DNA of 16,012 bases from an uncultured Moraxella sp. (GCA_943908405.1 CALTTE010000042.1:1-16012), one strand, 5' to 3'. Shown: positions 1-7,274, counted from the stretch's first letter. Made by a program: numbers and translations. The notes: a model not told the origin generated them from the letters alone.

Positions 1-59
1 ACTTAAAATAGCAGTAATAAAATCTTTAATAACAATGTTAACAAATAAAAAGTCAAACA

Positions 60-1079
60 ATGAATTTAACCAAAAATTTGGCCCCAAATAGCGTTGTTTG
101 CTTAATGGCACCGACTGCTAGTGGCAAAACATCGCTGGCTTTTAAATTGTATGAAACAGGACGATTTGAGCTAATATCGGTAGATAGTGCCTTAATTTAT
201 CAAGCAATGAATATTGGCACTGCCAAACCAACCACCAGCGAATTACAAAAATACCCTCATTATTTGGTTGATATTATTAAACCGAATGAATACTATAGCG
301 TCATAAACTTTATTAATGATGTTGCTAATTTGATTAAACGTATTCACCAACAAGGCAAAATTCCATTACTTGTTGGTGGCACAATGATGTATTATATGGC
401 GTTATTTGCTGGCATATCAAATGTGCCAGCAACAACAAATATCGTGAGAGAACAAATTACCAGTAAACATAAATTATACGGTAATCAGTGGCTATATGAC
501 TATTTACATCAGCACGACCCCATAACTCAGCAACGCCTTATGATTAATGACACCCAGAGATTGATGCGAGCGGTAGAGGTACATTGGCAAACCAATCAGC
601 CATTGAGTTATTGGCAAAATCTACCAAAAAGCGCTTTAAGCCACAACCCAAATCAAATGTGGTATGGGTTCGGGGTAATGCCTGATAGAGAATGGTTACA
701 CAAACAAATCGCTCAGCGTCTTGATGCGATGTGGCAAGCAGGATTTGTCCAAGAGGTGATTGATTTGATTGATAATTTTAATTTACAAATAAATATGCCA
801 TCAATGCGGTGTGTGGGATATCGTCAAGTGTTGCAATATTTACAAACAACAAATCAAGTAAGCATTGATGCCACTGGCTGTCTTGGCGTCAATCATAAAA
901 AAATACGAAATTTTACTTGTCAAGACACAAAAAATAAGGCATTATATGCAACAAGGCAACTTGCCAAACGTCAATATACTTGGTTGCGTCAGTTGTCTTT
1001 ATTAAGCATACCAACACAAGCAAAAACTACGATAACGTTATTTAATAATATAAAAGAAGTAGAAAAATATCTATTATAA
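60..1079 (+). CDS. miaA: tRNA dimethylallyltransferase MiaA
   Basis: Transfers a dimethylallyl group to the N6 of A37 in tRNAs that read UNN codons; a cytoplasmic enzyme. The P-loop is at residues 17-24 (APTASGKT; the family usually has G at the first position). The catalytic-Asp segment VDSALIYQ is at 41-48, VGGTMMY at 105-111, and the MPSMRCVGYRQ helix near 246-256. The conserved ATRQLAKRQYTWLR motif is near 297-310. At 339 aa it is longer than the usual 310-320 aa. The extra length lies between MPSMRCVGYRQ and ATRQLAKRQ (about residues 262-292) and holds Cys, Lys and Asn not expected in the compact E. coli-type enzyme. The ATG at 60 has no good Shine-Dalgarno sequence, but no better in-frame start exists in the 59 bases upstream. 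hfq follows after 32 bp, the order also seen in many gammaproteobacteria. Function is secure; the exact start is less so. Confidence 0.95.
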   Translation: MNLTKNLAPNSVVCLMAPTASGKTSLAFKLYETGRFELISVDSALIYQAMNIGTAKPTTSELQKYPHYLVDIIKPNEYYSVINFINDVANLIKRIHQQGKIPLLVGGTMMYYMALFAGISNVPATTNIVREQITSKHKLYGNQWLYDYLHQHDPITQQRLMINDTQRLMRAVEVHWQTNQPLSYWQNLPKSALSHNPNQMWYGFGVMPDREWLHKQIAQRLDAMWQAGFVQEVIDLIDNFNLQINMPSMRCVGYRQVLQYLQTTNQVSIDATGCLGVNHKKIRNFTCQDTKNKALYATRQLAKRQYTWLRQLSLLSIPTQAKTTITLFNNIKEVEKYLL

Positions 1080-1111
1080 TTTGATTTTGTTGGTTTTATT
1101 TTGGAGATTTT

Positions 1112-1672
1112 ATGTCAAAAGGGCAAACATTGCAAGATCCATTTTTAAACGCATTGCGTAAAGATCGTATTCCTGTATCTATATTTTTGGTTAATGGCAT
1201 TAAACTGCAAGGGCAAATTGAATCATTTGACCAATATTCTGTATTATTAAAAAATACCGTTAGTCAAATGGTTTATAAGCACGCCATTTCAACCATTGTT
1301 CCTGTGAGAAATCCCCGCACCAGCGATAATCCTACAGGTAATAATGGCTACCAAGGACAAGCAGGCTCAAGCAACTATCCAATGACTGGTGCAACCACAG
1401 GCTTTGGTGGCGGTTTTGATCGTGGTAATACAGGTGGCTTTACTCGTGGCGGATTTACTCGCACTCCCAATGCAGGCTTTGGTGGCGGTTTTGATCGTGG
1501 TAATACAGGTGGCTTTACTCGCACCGGTTCTGGCTTTGGTGGCGGTTTTGATCGTAGTAATTTTGAAGAACGTGGTTTTGATGGTCAAACATTTGACAAT
1601 GAACCATCAAAGCATTTTGACAATAAAGCTTTTGACGACAAAGCCTTTGATGATAATGGCTTTAATGAATAA
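1112..1672 (+). CDS. hfq: RNA chaperone Hfq with long Gly/Phe/Asp-rich tail
   Basis: Hexameric Sm-like RNA chaperone that pairs small RNAs with mRNAs. The Sm core fills residues 1-67. Sm1 includes DPFLNALRKDRIPVSIFLVNG; Sm2 includes the RNA-binding YKHAIS (about 55-60). The remaining ~120 residues form a tail unlike that of E. coli (102 aa in total). It contains three copies of a GFGGGFDR(G/S)N unit, two of them followed by TGGFTR, and then an acidic stretch of repeated FD(D/N)KAFDD-type elements ending in NGFNE. Long glycine-rich Hfq tails are known in Moraxella and Acinetobacter, which supports the family assignment. A Shine-Dalgarno GGAG at 1103-1106 sits 5 nt before the ATG. The gene follows miaA by 32 bp with no terminator between, so they are likely co-transcribed. 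A strong terminator follows at 1701. The tail is probably disordered. Confidence 0.97.
   Translation: MSKGQTLQDPFLNALRKDRIPVSIFLVNGIKLQGQIESFDQYSVLLKNTVSQMVYKHAISTIVPVRNPRTSDNPTGNNGYQGQAGSSNYPMTGATTGFGGGFDRGNTGGFTRGGFTRTPNAGFGGGFDRGNTGGFTRTGSGFGGGFDRSNFEERGFDGQTFDNEPSKHFDNKAFDDKAFDDNGFNE
1398..1560 (+). repeat. In-frame tandem repeat in hfq tail
   Basis: A 49-bp stretch at 1398-1446 recurs without mismatch at 1473-1521, so the repeat period is 75 bp (25 codons). A third, partial copy runs at 1532-1560 with one difference (GTAGTAA for GTGGTAA). Between copies 1 and 2, GGATTTACTCGCAC resembles the end of the unit. The near-identity at DNA level, including synonymous positions, points to recent duplication rather than selection on protein alone. 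Confidence 0.93.
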
Positions 1673-1700
1673 ACTCGCCTTAAATTAAAAATAATTGACA

Positions 1701-1732
1701 AAAAACCTGCTTTTTTGCAGGTTTTTGTTTTT
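1701..1732 (+). terminator. Rho-independent terminator of miaA-hfq
   Basis: A 10-bp perfect stem (AAAAACCTGC at 1701-1710 with GCAGGTTTTT at 1717-1726), loop of six T, followed by GTTTTTT. It lies 28 bp after the hfq stop and ends the miaA-hfq transcript. The A-rich 5' side could also let it work on the opposite strand, where it would stop transcripts running past 6S RNA. Confidence 0.92.
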
Positions 1733-1837
1733 TAAAAGTTTGATGTCTATTGGAGATAATAATTGTTGAGATATTAGCTTATATATTGGCTATTTAAGTT
1801 ATTAGCTTGCTTTTATTTATTGTGATTAACTGGTCGC

Positions 1838-1867
1838 TAAAAACATAAGAATTAAAAACATAAGAAT
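1838..1867. repeat. 15-bp perfect tandem duplication
   Basis: TAAAAACATAAGAAT occurs twice in direct succession (1838-1852 and 1853-1867), without mismatch. It lies between the hfq terminator and the 3' end of the 6S RNA gene. Several other intergenic gaps in this window carry a similar short adjacent duplication. Apart from this and the terminator, nothing was recognised in 1733-1894. Confidence 0.9.
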
Positions 1868-1894
1868 AAATACAAGTATTAAAAAACACAATAT

Positions 1895-2080
1895 AAAAAA
1901 CCAGAGTATCGCCGCCAAAGGTGTACCGAGAACCAAATAGTTCAAGGTGGGCAAATCGTCTTTTCTTTAGGTTCCCTGATACATTGAAAACAATGCAGGC
2001 ATACACAACAAAAAAACATCATCGCCCTTTAAGTTTAATTATCGGCTCAGGTGCTTGCTTTGGCTAGCAAATACTCCAGT
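1895..2080 (-). ncRNA. ssrS: 6S RNA (RNA polymerase-binding regulator)
   Basis: 6S RNA mimics an open promoter and sequesters sigma70-RNA polymerase in stationary phase. Read on the minus strand, the segment reproduces the E. coli 6S landmarks in order: CCTGAGCCGATA near the 5' side, then ACCTTGAAC and GGCGGCGATACTC on the 3' side. Terminal stem: CTGGAGTAT (2079-2071) pairs with ATACTCTGG (1909-1901), with one G-U and one U-G pair. Adjacent runs of A (upstream) and T (1900-1895) extend it and could serve as terminator. An apical hairpin CCTGCATTG / CAATG..CAGG lies in the middle. The length of about 186 nt matches the ~184 nt of E. coli. A promoter sits at the right distance upstream. The gene is divergent from gpmI; no fau/ygfA gene follows it. 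The assignment rests on remembered homology plus structure; a covariance search was not run. Confidence 0.92.
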
Positions 2081-2086
2081 TTTTTT

Positions 2087-2116
2087 ATTATACTATAAAT
2101 TACCTAAAAAAGTAAA
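2087..2116 (-). promoter_or_regulatory. Sigma70 promoter of 6S RNA
   Basis: On the minus strand: -35 TTTACT (2116-2111), 18-bp spacer, perfect -10 TATAAT (2092-2087). Transcription would begin about 7 nt downstream, at about 2080, exactly where the 6S terminal stem starts. The plus strand here reads TATACT (2089-2094), so the region feeding gpmI overlaps this promoter, although no convincing -35 was found for the plus strand. Confidence 0.75.
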
Positions 2117-2178
2117 CTTATGATAGAATTAATCTTAATTTTTTATTGTAATTTAGCTTTATTTATTTTGGGTTTACT

Positions 2179-3753
2179 ATGTCAAACAAAAACAAATTAA
2201 CAAAAAAATCCCCTTATATTTTAATGATTTTAGATGGTATCGGTCATCGTGTTGATACCAAAGACAATGCGGTAGCGGCCGCCAAAACACCAACGCTTGA
2301 TCGGCTACTTGCCAGTTGTCCCAATGGCTTAATTTCAGGGTCTGGTTTGGACGTTGGTTTGCCAGAGGGACAATTTGGTAACTCAGAGGTGGGTCATATG
2401 AATTTGGGGGCAGGGCGAATTTTATTTCAAGATTCTACAAAAATTAGCCAAGCAATTGATAATAAAGAATTTTTTGATAATGAAGCACTGACTCAGGCAA
2501 TTGATCAAGCGGTTGCCAATGATACAGCGGTGCAAGTTTTGGGTTTATTGTCTGATGGCGGCGTACATTCACACCAAACCCATTTATTTGCAGTATGCCG
2601 TTTGGCGTTAATGCGTGGGGCAAATCGTGTTTATGTACACGCTTTTTTAGATGGACGTGATACACCGCCCAAATCCGCTCAACAATATGTATCAGCATTA
2701 CAAACGGCGATTGATGAGTTAAATAGTGAATATTTAGGTCAAGTGGCCTTGGCAAGCGTTGTTGGTCGGTTTTTTGCGATGGACAGAGACAATCGCTGGG
2801 ATAGAATACAAAAAACTTATGAATTATTAACAAAAGCAAAAGCCAACTATCGTGCCGATACAGGGCGACAAGCTGTTGATTTAGCTTATCATCGTGGCGA
2901 AACCGATGAATTTATTGAGCCCACTATCATTGATGATAGTGGTGCTATAGGCGATAATGATAGCGTGATTTTTGTTAATTTTCGTGCCGACAGGGCAAGA
3001 CAATTATCCACCGCTTTACTTGATGATGAATTTACAGGTTTTGAAAGACAGTCCAAGCCATCATTATCCGCCTTTGTGAGTTTGACTAAATATTCAGACG
3101 ACTTAGCGAACCACCCCAAAGTAGCAATTGCCTATCCTGCCACCAAGCTTGATAATACTTTGGGCGAGTATCTAGCAAAGCTTGGTAAAACACAATTACG
3201 TATTGCCGAAACAGAAAAATATGCCCACGTTACATTTTTCTTTAGTGGTGGGCGAGAGACGTTGTATGATGGTGAAGAGCGAATTTTGGTTACAAGCCCC
3301 GATGTTACCACTTATGATAAAAAGCCTGAAATGAGTGCTTTTGAGGTGACCGATAAACTCATACAAGCGTTGCAAACTGGGGGCTTTGATGTGGCAATAG
3401 TCAATTATGCCAATGGCGATATGGTCGGTCATACAGGGGATTTTGATGCCGCTGTGAAGGCGGTAGAAACGGTAGACAGCTGTATCGCCAAAGTGGTAGA
3501 TGCCATCAAACCACTGGGCGGACAGATGCTTATTACCGCCGATCATGGTAATTGTGAACAAATGTTTGATTATGACAGTAAACAGCTTCATACACAGCAC
3601 ACCACAGAATTAGTGCCGTTTATTTATGTTGGTGATAAAAACGTTGGTGTGCGGGATGGCGGGCGATTGTGTGATGTTGCCCCAACGTTACTTTGGTTGA
3701 TGGGCATTAAAAAGCCCGATGAGATGACTGGCGAAACGTTATTGCAAAATTGA
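2179..3753 (+). CDS. gpmI: 2,3-bisphosphoglycerate-independent phosphoglycerate mutase
   Basis: Interconverts 3- and 2-phosphoglycerate in glycolysis and gluconeogenesis; a cytoplasmic, Mn-dependent enzyme of the alkaline-phosphatase superfamily. Metal-ligand Asp19 lies in LMILDG, and the phospho-acceptor is Ser69 in FGNSEVGHMNLGAG. Further family motifs are GGVHSH, HAFLDGRDTPPKSA, GRFFAMDRDNRWDRI, NFRADRARQL, AETEKYAHVTFFFSGG, MVGHTGDF, TADHGNCE and HTTELVPF. The 524-aa length is near the usual 510-515. The ATG has only a weak GGGT upstream. A possible weak -10 (TAGAAT, 2124-2129) lies in the gap shared with the divergent 6S RNA. It is followed by ctpA, a pairing also familiar from Pseudomonas, where an envC-type gene sits between the two; here that gene is absent. 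Confidence 0.97.
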   Translation: MSNKNKLTKKSPYILMILDGIGHRVDTKDNAVAAAKTPTLDRLLASCPNGLISGSGLDVGLPEGQFGNSEVGHMNLGAGRILFQDSTKISQAIDNKEFFDNEALTQAIDQAVANDTAVQVLGLLSDGGVHSHQTHLFAVCRLALMRGANRVYVHAFLDGRDTPPKSAQQYVSALQTAIDELNSEYLGQVALASVVGRFFAMDRDNRWDRIQKTYELLTKAKANYRADTGRQAVDLAYHRGETDEFIEPTIIDDSGAIGDNDSVIFVNFRADRARQLSTALLDDEFTGFERQSKPSLSAFVSLTKYSDDLANHPKVAIAYPATKLDNTLGEYLAKLGKTQLRIAETEKYAHVTFFFSGGRETLYDGEERILVTSPDVTTYDKKPEMSAFEVTDKLIQALQTGGFDVAIVNYANGDMVGHTGDFDAAVKAVETVDSCIAKVVDAIKPLGGQMLITADHGNCEQMFDYDSKQLHTQHTTELVPFIYVGDKNVGVRDGGRLCDVAPTLLWLMGIKKPDEMTGETLLQN

Positions 3754-3766
3754 TATAAATTGATAT
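3747..3766. repeat. 10-bp perfect tandem duplication at gpmI stop
   Basis: AAATTGATAT twice in direct succession (3747-3756, 3757-3766). The first copy contains the gpmI stop codon. No convincing terminator was found in the rest of the 177-bp gap to ctpA. TTGATA at 3859-3864 with TTTAAC 17 bp later could be a poor promoter for ctpA. Confidence 0.8.
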
Positions 3767-3930
3767 TAAAAACATTTTTTGCAAATAAAAAGCCATCGGT
3801 TTTATCAAACAAGAAAGACTTACCCAAAGAAGATTTACCTAAATAAAATGTGAACTTAGTTGATATTAAGTTGTATTAGGTATTTAACAAATTAAGTGAC
3901 AAACCAATTAAGCAATAAGAGAGGCTGACA

Positions 3931-5394
3931 TTGTTTCAACTATGGCAATCCAAAGCGGTATTCACCATTTCAAAAAAATACATTAAAATTGGTGTGTTTG
4001 GGGTTTTATGTTTATTGATAAATCAAACAACTGCCAATGAGTCATCTATTTTTCAAAGCCAATCTGGCTTACAAGATAACACACAAACCAAAACCGTTGC
4101 TTTGCCCGATGATACCTTACCTGTTCATCACGTTGCTTTAAATGCCATCTCACCCAATACCATTAAAACCTTCGTGCAAGTGGTGGATTTGGTGCGTCGT
4201 CATTATGCTGGCGATACCAATGACGACAGTTTATTTCGCTATGCAATGAGTGGTATGCTAACTCGGCTGGACAATCACGCTGAATTTTTGGATGAAACCG
4301 CCTTTCGTAACTTGCAAGCATTTAGTGAAGGTAGTGTGGCAGGTGTTGGGTTGTCGGTATCTTTTGACAAATCAAATAATGCTTGGGTGGTGGTTGCTGT
4401 TGAAAATTTATCATCAGCTCAAAAAGCAGAGATTGCGGTTGGTGATTTTTTACATAAAATTGGTGACAAACAACTCAATGACCAATTCAATGATAAAGAC
4501 GTTACGCAAATGCTTGCAGGGCTTGCAGGCAGTCAAATTGATGTTACCATATCCAAGCAAGGTCGCAACAAAAAAACATTGAATTTGCAGCGTACCACAT
4601 TAATTAACGATAAATTATCGGTGGTGATGAATGATGGCATTGCGATTGTTACATTACCTGTTTTTACTGAAAATACTCGCCAAGAATTAAATGAGCGGTT
4701 AGCACTGATTAGCACGCCGATTCAGGCAATGATTATTGATGTACGCAATAACCCAGGGGGAGTGTTGTCATCGGCAATCAATGTGGCATCACTGTTTATT
4801 AGCAACAAGCCTGTTGTACAAATTAGCCAGCCACAAAAACCCATAGAAACGTTATCAACGGCCGCTACATCTGCCCCATTAGCCAATCTACCGATAATGC
4901 TACTACAAAACCGCTATTCAGCATCGGCATCAGAGGTATTGGCATTGGCACTAAAAAAAGACAGTAATGCCATCATTGCAGGGGAGACCAGCTACGGCAA
5001 AGGCTCTATTCAATCGGTTATCACTGTTGGCAATAATGAAGCCATCAAAATAACCACCGCTTATTATAAAGGCACTGATGGTACTAAAATTGATGGAGTT
5101 GGGGTTTTGCCCGATGTGGTGTTTGATGGTATTGATGACAGCCATCGCAAAAAAATCAATGCCAACGATTACACCAATCATGTAAATATAAATAACTCAA
5201 ATGTCAATAGTTCAAATGCCAATGGCTCATCAATGCCGATAAATGATAATGATAGCAATATTCAAGTAAACCCCATTATTCAAGCAAGCCCCATTAACCT
5301 AAAAAAAGACCAATGGCTTAACCACGCTTTAGAGCTAATGAATGACAAAAAGCTTGATACGGGGGTTGTTATGTCATTGTCTGATGATTATTAA
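3931..5394 (+). CDS. ctpA: Carboxyl-terminal processing protease (S41 family, CtpA)
   Basis: Periplasmic serine protease that trims or degrades proteins from their C-terminus, often peptidoglycan hydrolases and lipoproteins in gammaproteobacteria. The start is TTG at 3931, supported by GAGAGG at 3919-3924 six bases upstream; no ATG gives a proper signal peptide. Residues 1-35 form a signal peptide (basic SKKYIK, then hydrophobic GVFGVLCLLI, probable cut near TTA-NE). The PDZ domain spans about 132-215 (SVAGVGLSVSF). The peptidase core follows: VRNNPGG (271-277), Ser332 in SASASE, Lys357 in SYGKGSIQ and Gln361. The 25-residue Ser-Lys spacing matches Prc S430/K455. Near 400-450 lies an Asn/Ser-rich spacer (NNSNVNSSNANGS), then a short C-terminal helix. 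A hairpin covers the stop codon. The specific substrates cannot be read from sequence. Confidence 0.93.
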   Translation: MFQLWQSKAVFTISKKYIKIGVFGVLCLLINQTTANESSIFQSQSGLQDNTQTKTVALPDDTLPVHHVALNAISPNTIKTFVQVVDLVRRHYAGDTNDDSLFRYAMSGMLTRLDNHAEFLDETAFRNLQAFSEGSVAGVGLSVSFDKSNNAWVVVAVENLSSAQKAEIAVGDFLHKIGDKQLNDQFNDKDVTQMLAGLAGSQIDVTISKQGRNKKTLNLQRTTLINDKLSVVMNDGIAIVTLPVFTENTRQELNERLALISTPIQAMIIDVRNNPGGVLSSAINVASLFISNKPVVQISQPQKPIETLSTAATSAPLANLPIMLLQNRYSASASEVLALALKKDSNAIIAGETSYGKGSIQSVITVGNNEAIKITTAYYKGTDGTKIDGVGVLPDVVFDGIDDSHRKKINANDYTNHVNINNSNVNSSNANGSSMPINDNDSNIQVNPIIQASPINLKKDQWLNHALELMNDKKLDTGVVMSLSDDY

Positions 5395-5418
5395 TTAATA
5401 GCCAATTAATTAATAATC
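5386..5418. repeat. 14-bp perfect inverted repeat over ctpA stop
   Basis: GATTATTAATTAAT (5386-5399) pairs without mismatch with ATTAATTAATAATC (5405-5418) around a 5-nt loop, AGCCA. The left arm includes the last ctpA codons and the TAA stop. There is no T-run after it on either strand, so it is not a standard terminator. It may protect the mRNA 3' end or be a protein-binding palindrome. Confidence 0.85.
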
Positions 5419-5453
5419 AAAAATTTAAGGCAAATCACTGCAAAGACTAAAGC

Positions 5454-5509
5454 AAAACAAAAGTTAAGCCAAACCAAAAAACCAAAATGGTTTTGATAAC
5501 ACTTAACTT
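5454..5509 (-). terminator. Nested hairpin, likely terminator of pilR
   Basis: Outer arms AAGTTAAG (5461-5468) and CTTAACTT (5502-5509) enclose a second hairpin AAAACCA / TGGTTTT (5478-5484 with 5488-5494). Read on the minus strand, the outer stem is followed by TTGTTTTG, suitable for ending the gacA-pilS-pilR transcript. It lies in the convergent gap between ctpA and pilR. The unusual nesting makes the mechanism less certain than for the other terminators here. Confidence 0.55.
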
Positions 5510-5612
5510 GCCTGCAAAAAATGTAACAGCTCGTTGGCTTTTGTAAGATTATTTGTTATCCAAATTAGATTAAAGCAATTAATATTAAAAAAGCAATGAG
5601 TGTTTTATACAA

Positions 5613-7253
5613 TCACTCATCACCGCCATCATCGATGTTGTCATCAATTTCTAATTTTTTCATACGATAACGTAGGGAGCGAAAGCTCATTCCAAGCAGT
5701 TTTGCAGCTTTGGTTTTGTTGCCGTCAGTTTGTGCCAAAGCGGTGATAATCAGCGTTTTTTCTTGATTTTGTAAATAGTTTTCCAAGCCCTCCTTGGGCA
5801 ACTTCGGTGGTATTTCATCAGGGTTATTTGTGAATTTGCTTGATTGATGATGTGCTTTTGTTTGTTCTAGCTGATTGTAAGCTGTTTGATTATAAGTGGT
5901 ATTGTCGGCTTTATTGTGATAATTTAAGCTAACTTTGACTGTGCTTGGATTGATTGCCGTAGCAATACTGCTTTGATAGTTGGGGCTTAGGTGTGTGCTA
6001 CTGGCTGAATGGTTTAAATTACTGTTATTTGAATTATTGTTATTTGAATTGCTTAAGTCATTGTTTATAGAGTTATTAACCAAATTAGCATCATTATAAC
6101 CGCCATTGGCAAATAAATGCTTGGCATCAATGGTATTGCCTTCTGCCATCGTAATGGCTCGTTCAAGCAAGTTTCTAAGTTCACGTACATTGCCAGCAAA
6201 ATTATGTTGCTTTAAACTTGATAACGCCTCATCGCTTAAACTTGGTTTATCAATCCCCCAGTCTTTGGCAATCATTGCCAAAAAATGCTGGGCAAGCAAG
6301 CTAATGTCTTCTCGTCTGTCGTTAAGTGTTGGCAATTTTAGCATAATAACATTGATACGATAAAACAAATCCTGACGAAATTGTCCTGTTTGGACAAGGG
6401 CGGTCAAGTCCTTATGGGTGGCAGACAATAAACGAATATCCACCGCCACCTCTTTGGTATCACCCACGGCACGCACGGTTTTTTCTTGAATGGCACGCAA
6501 TAATTTAACTTGCATTGCTAAGGGCAAATCCGCCACCTCATCTAAAAACAGCGTACCACCACTTGCCTGCTGAAATAAACCAATTTTATCGGCAGTTGCC
6601 CCTGTAAAACTGCCCTTTTTATGCCCAAAAAACTCACTCTCCATTAGCTCACTTGGAATCGCACCGCAATTGACTGGCACAAAATTGCCGTCTTTTCTTG
6701 GGCTTAAATCGTGAATAAGGCGTGCCACCACCTCTTTGCCTGTGCCTGATTCGCCAGACAAAAAAACAGGGGCTTGGCTTTTTGCAAGTTTTTTAATGGT
6801 GTTTTTTAGGGTAATCATTGGCATTGATGTACCAATTAAGCGTGAATCCAGCAAAGCATCATCGGCAGATAAATGAGTTTGTGTTGTGGTATCACGAGCT
6901 TTTAAAACATTGGTAACCAGCTGACGCAATCGGCTTAATTCCAATGGTTTATTAACAAAATCAAATGCCCCCATTTTTAAGGCATCAATCGCCAAATCCA
7001 CCGTACCGTGAGCGGTAATAATGGCGATGGGCATTTTATTGTCGGCAACCACCGCTTTAACCAAATCTAGCCCCGAGCCATCAGGCAACGCCAAATCGGT
7101 CAAACAAAAGTCATAATTATTGTGTTTTAATAACGCAAAAGCATCAGCTAAGGTATAAGCCACGTCGCTTTTTAGTCCCATTTTGGTTAAGGTCATCTGC
7201 ATAAGTCGGCATAAATCCGCTTCATCATCAACAATCAATGCATTGGCAGTCAT
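5613..7253 (-). CDS. pilR: Type IV pilus response regulator PilR (sigma-54 activator)
   Basis: NtrC-family activator that with PilS turns on sigma-54-dependent pilin transcription. The receiver domain is 1-120, with phospho-acceptor Asp53 (LTDLALPDG) and Lys102. The AAA+ domain is about 135-375: Walker A GESGTGKE 167-174, sigma-54 loop GSFTGA 214-219 in the PilR-typical context HKKGSFTGA, Walker B GTLFLDEV 233-240. The Fis-type helix-turn-helix is at about 499-532 (GNKTKAAKLLGMSFRSLRYR). Between AAA+ and HTH lies an extra ~100-residue low-complexity linker (383-485) rich in Asn and Ser, so the protein is 546 aa against about 445 in Pseudomonas. The final residues are acidic (DDNIDDGGDE). pilS lies 178 bp upstream, so an own promoter is possible. 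The SD is weak. No pilin gene is present in the window. Confidence 0.93.
   Translation of the reverse strand: MTANALIVDDEADLCRLMQMTLTKMGLKSDVAYTLADAFALLKHNNYDFCLTDLALPDGSGLDLVKAVVADNKMPIAIITAHGTVDLAIDALKMGAFDFVNKPLELSRLRQLVTNVLKARDTTTQTHLSADDALLDSRLIGTSMPMITLKNTIKKLAKSQAPVFLSGESGTGKEVVARLIHDLSPRKDGNFVPVNCGAIPSELMESEFFGHKKGSFTGATADKIGLFQQASGGTLFLDEVADLPLAMQVKLLRAIQEKTVRAVGDTKEVAVDIRLLSATHKDLTALVQTGQFRQDLFYRINVIMLKLPTLNDRREDISLLAQHFLAMIAKDWGIDKPSLSDEALSSLKQHNFAGNVRELRNLLERAITMAEGNTIDAKHLFANGGYNDANLVNNSINNDLSNSNNNNSNNSNLNHSASSTHLSPNYQSSIATAINPSTVKVSLNYHNKADNTTYNQTAYNQLEQTKAHHQSSKFTNNPDEIPPKLPKEGLENYLQNQEKTLIITALAQTDGNKTKAAKLLGMSFRSLRYRMKKLEIDDNIDDGGDE
6023..6050. repeat. 15-bp period repeat in pilR linker
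   Basis: TGTTATTTGAATT occurs at 6023-6035 and again at 6038-6050, a 15-bp (5-codon) period that encodes the Asn/Ser run of the PilR linker. This suggests growth of the linker by replication slippage. Confidence 0.8.
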
Positions 7254-7274
7254 TTATAATTATCCATTTTTAAA

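Noticed and set aside
1367..1688. Open frames overlapping the hfq tail: a Thr/Ala-rich 73-aa frame on the minus strand and a hydrophobic Val/Ala/Leu-rich 99-aa frame in another plus frame.
   Set aside because: Both arise from the same 75-bp repeat read out of frame; neither has an independent RBS, and hfq is certain in its own frame.
1794..2006. 70-aa open frame on the minus strand in the hfq-gpmI gap.
   Set aside because: It overlaps the 3' half of the 6S RNA, has no RBS and no recognisable protein features.
7249..7267. Five-codon frame (MDNYK) whose TGA overlaps the pilR ATG, like the short frame before ruvA.
   Set aside because: Too short and without an RBS; coincidence is likely in AT-rich DNA.
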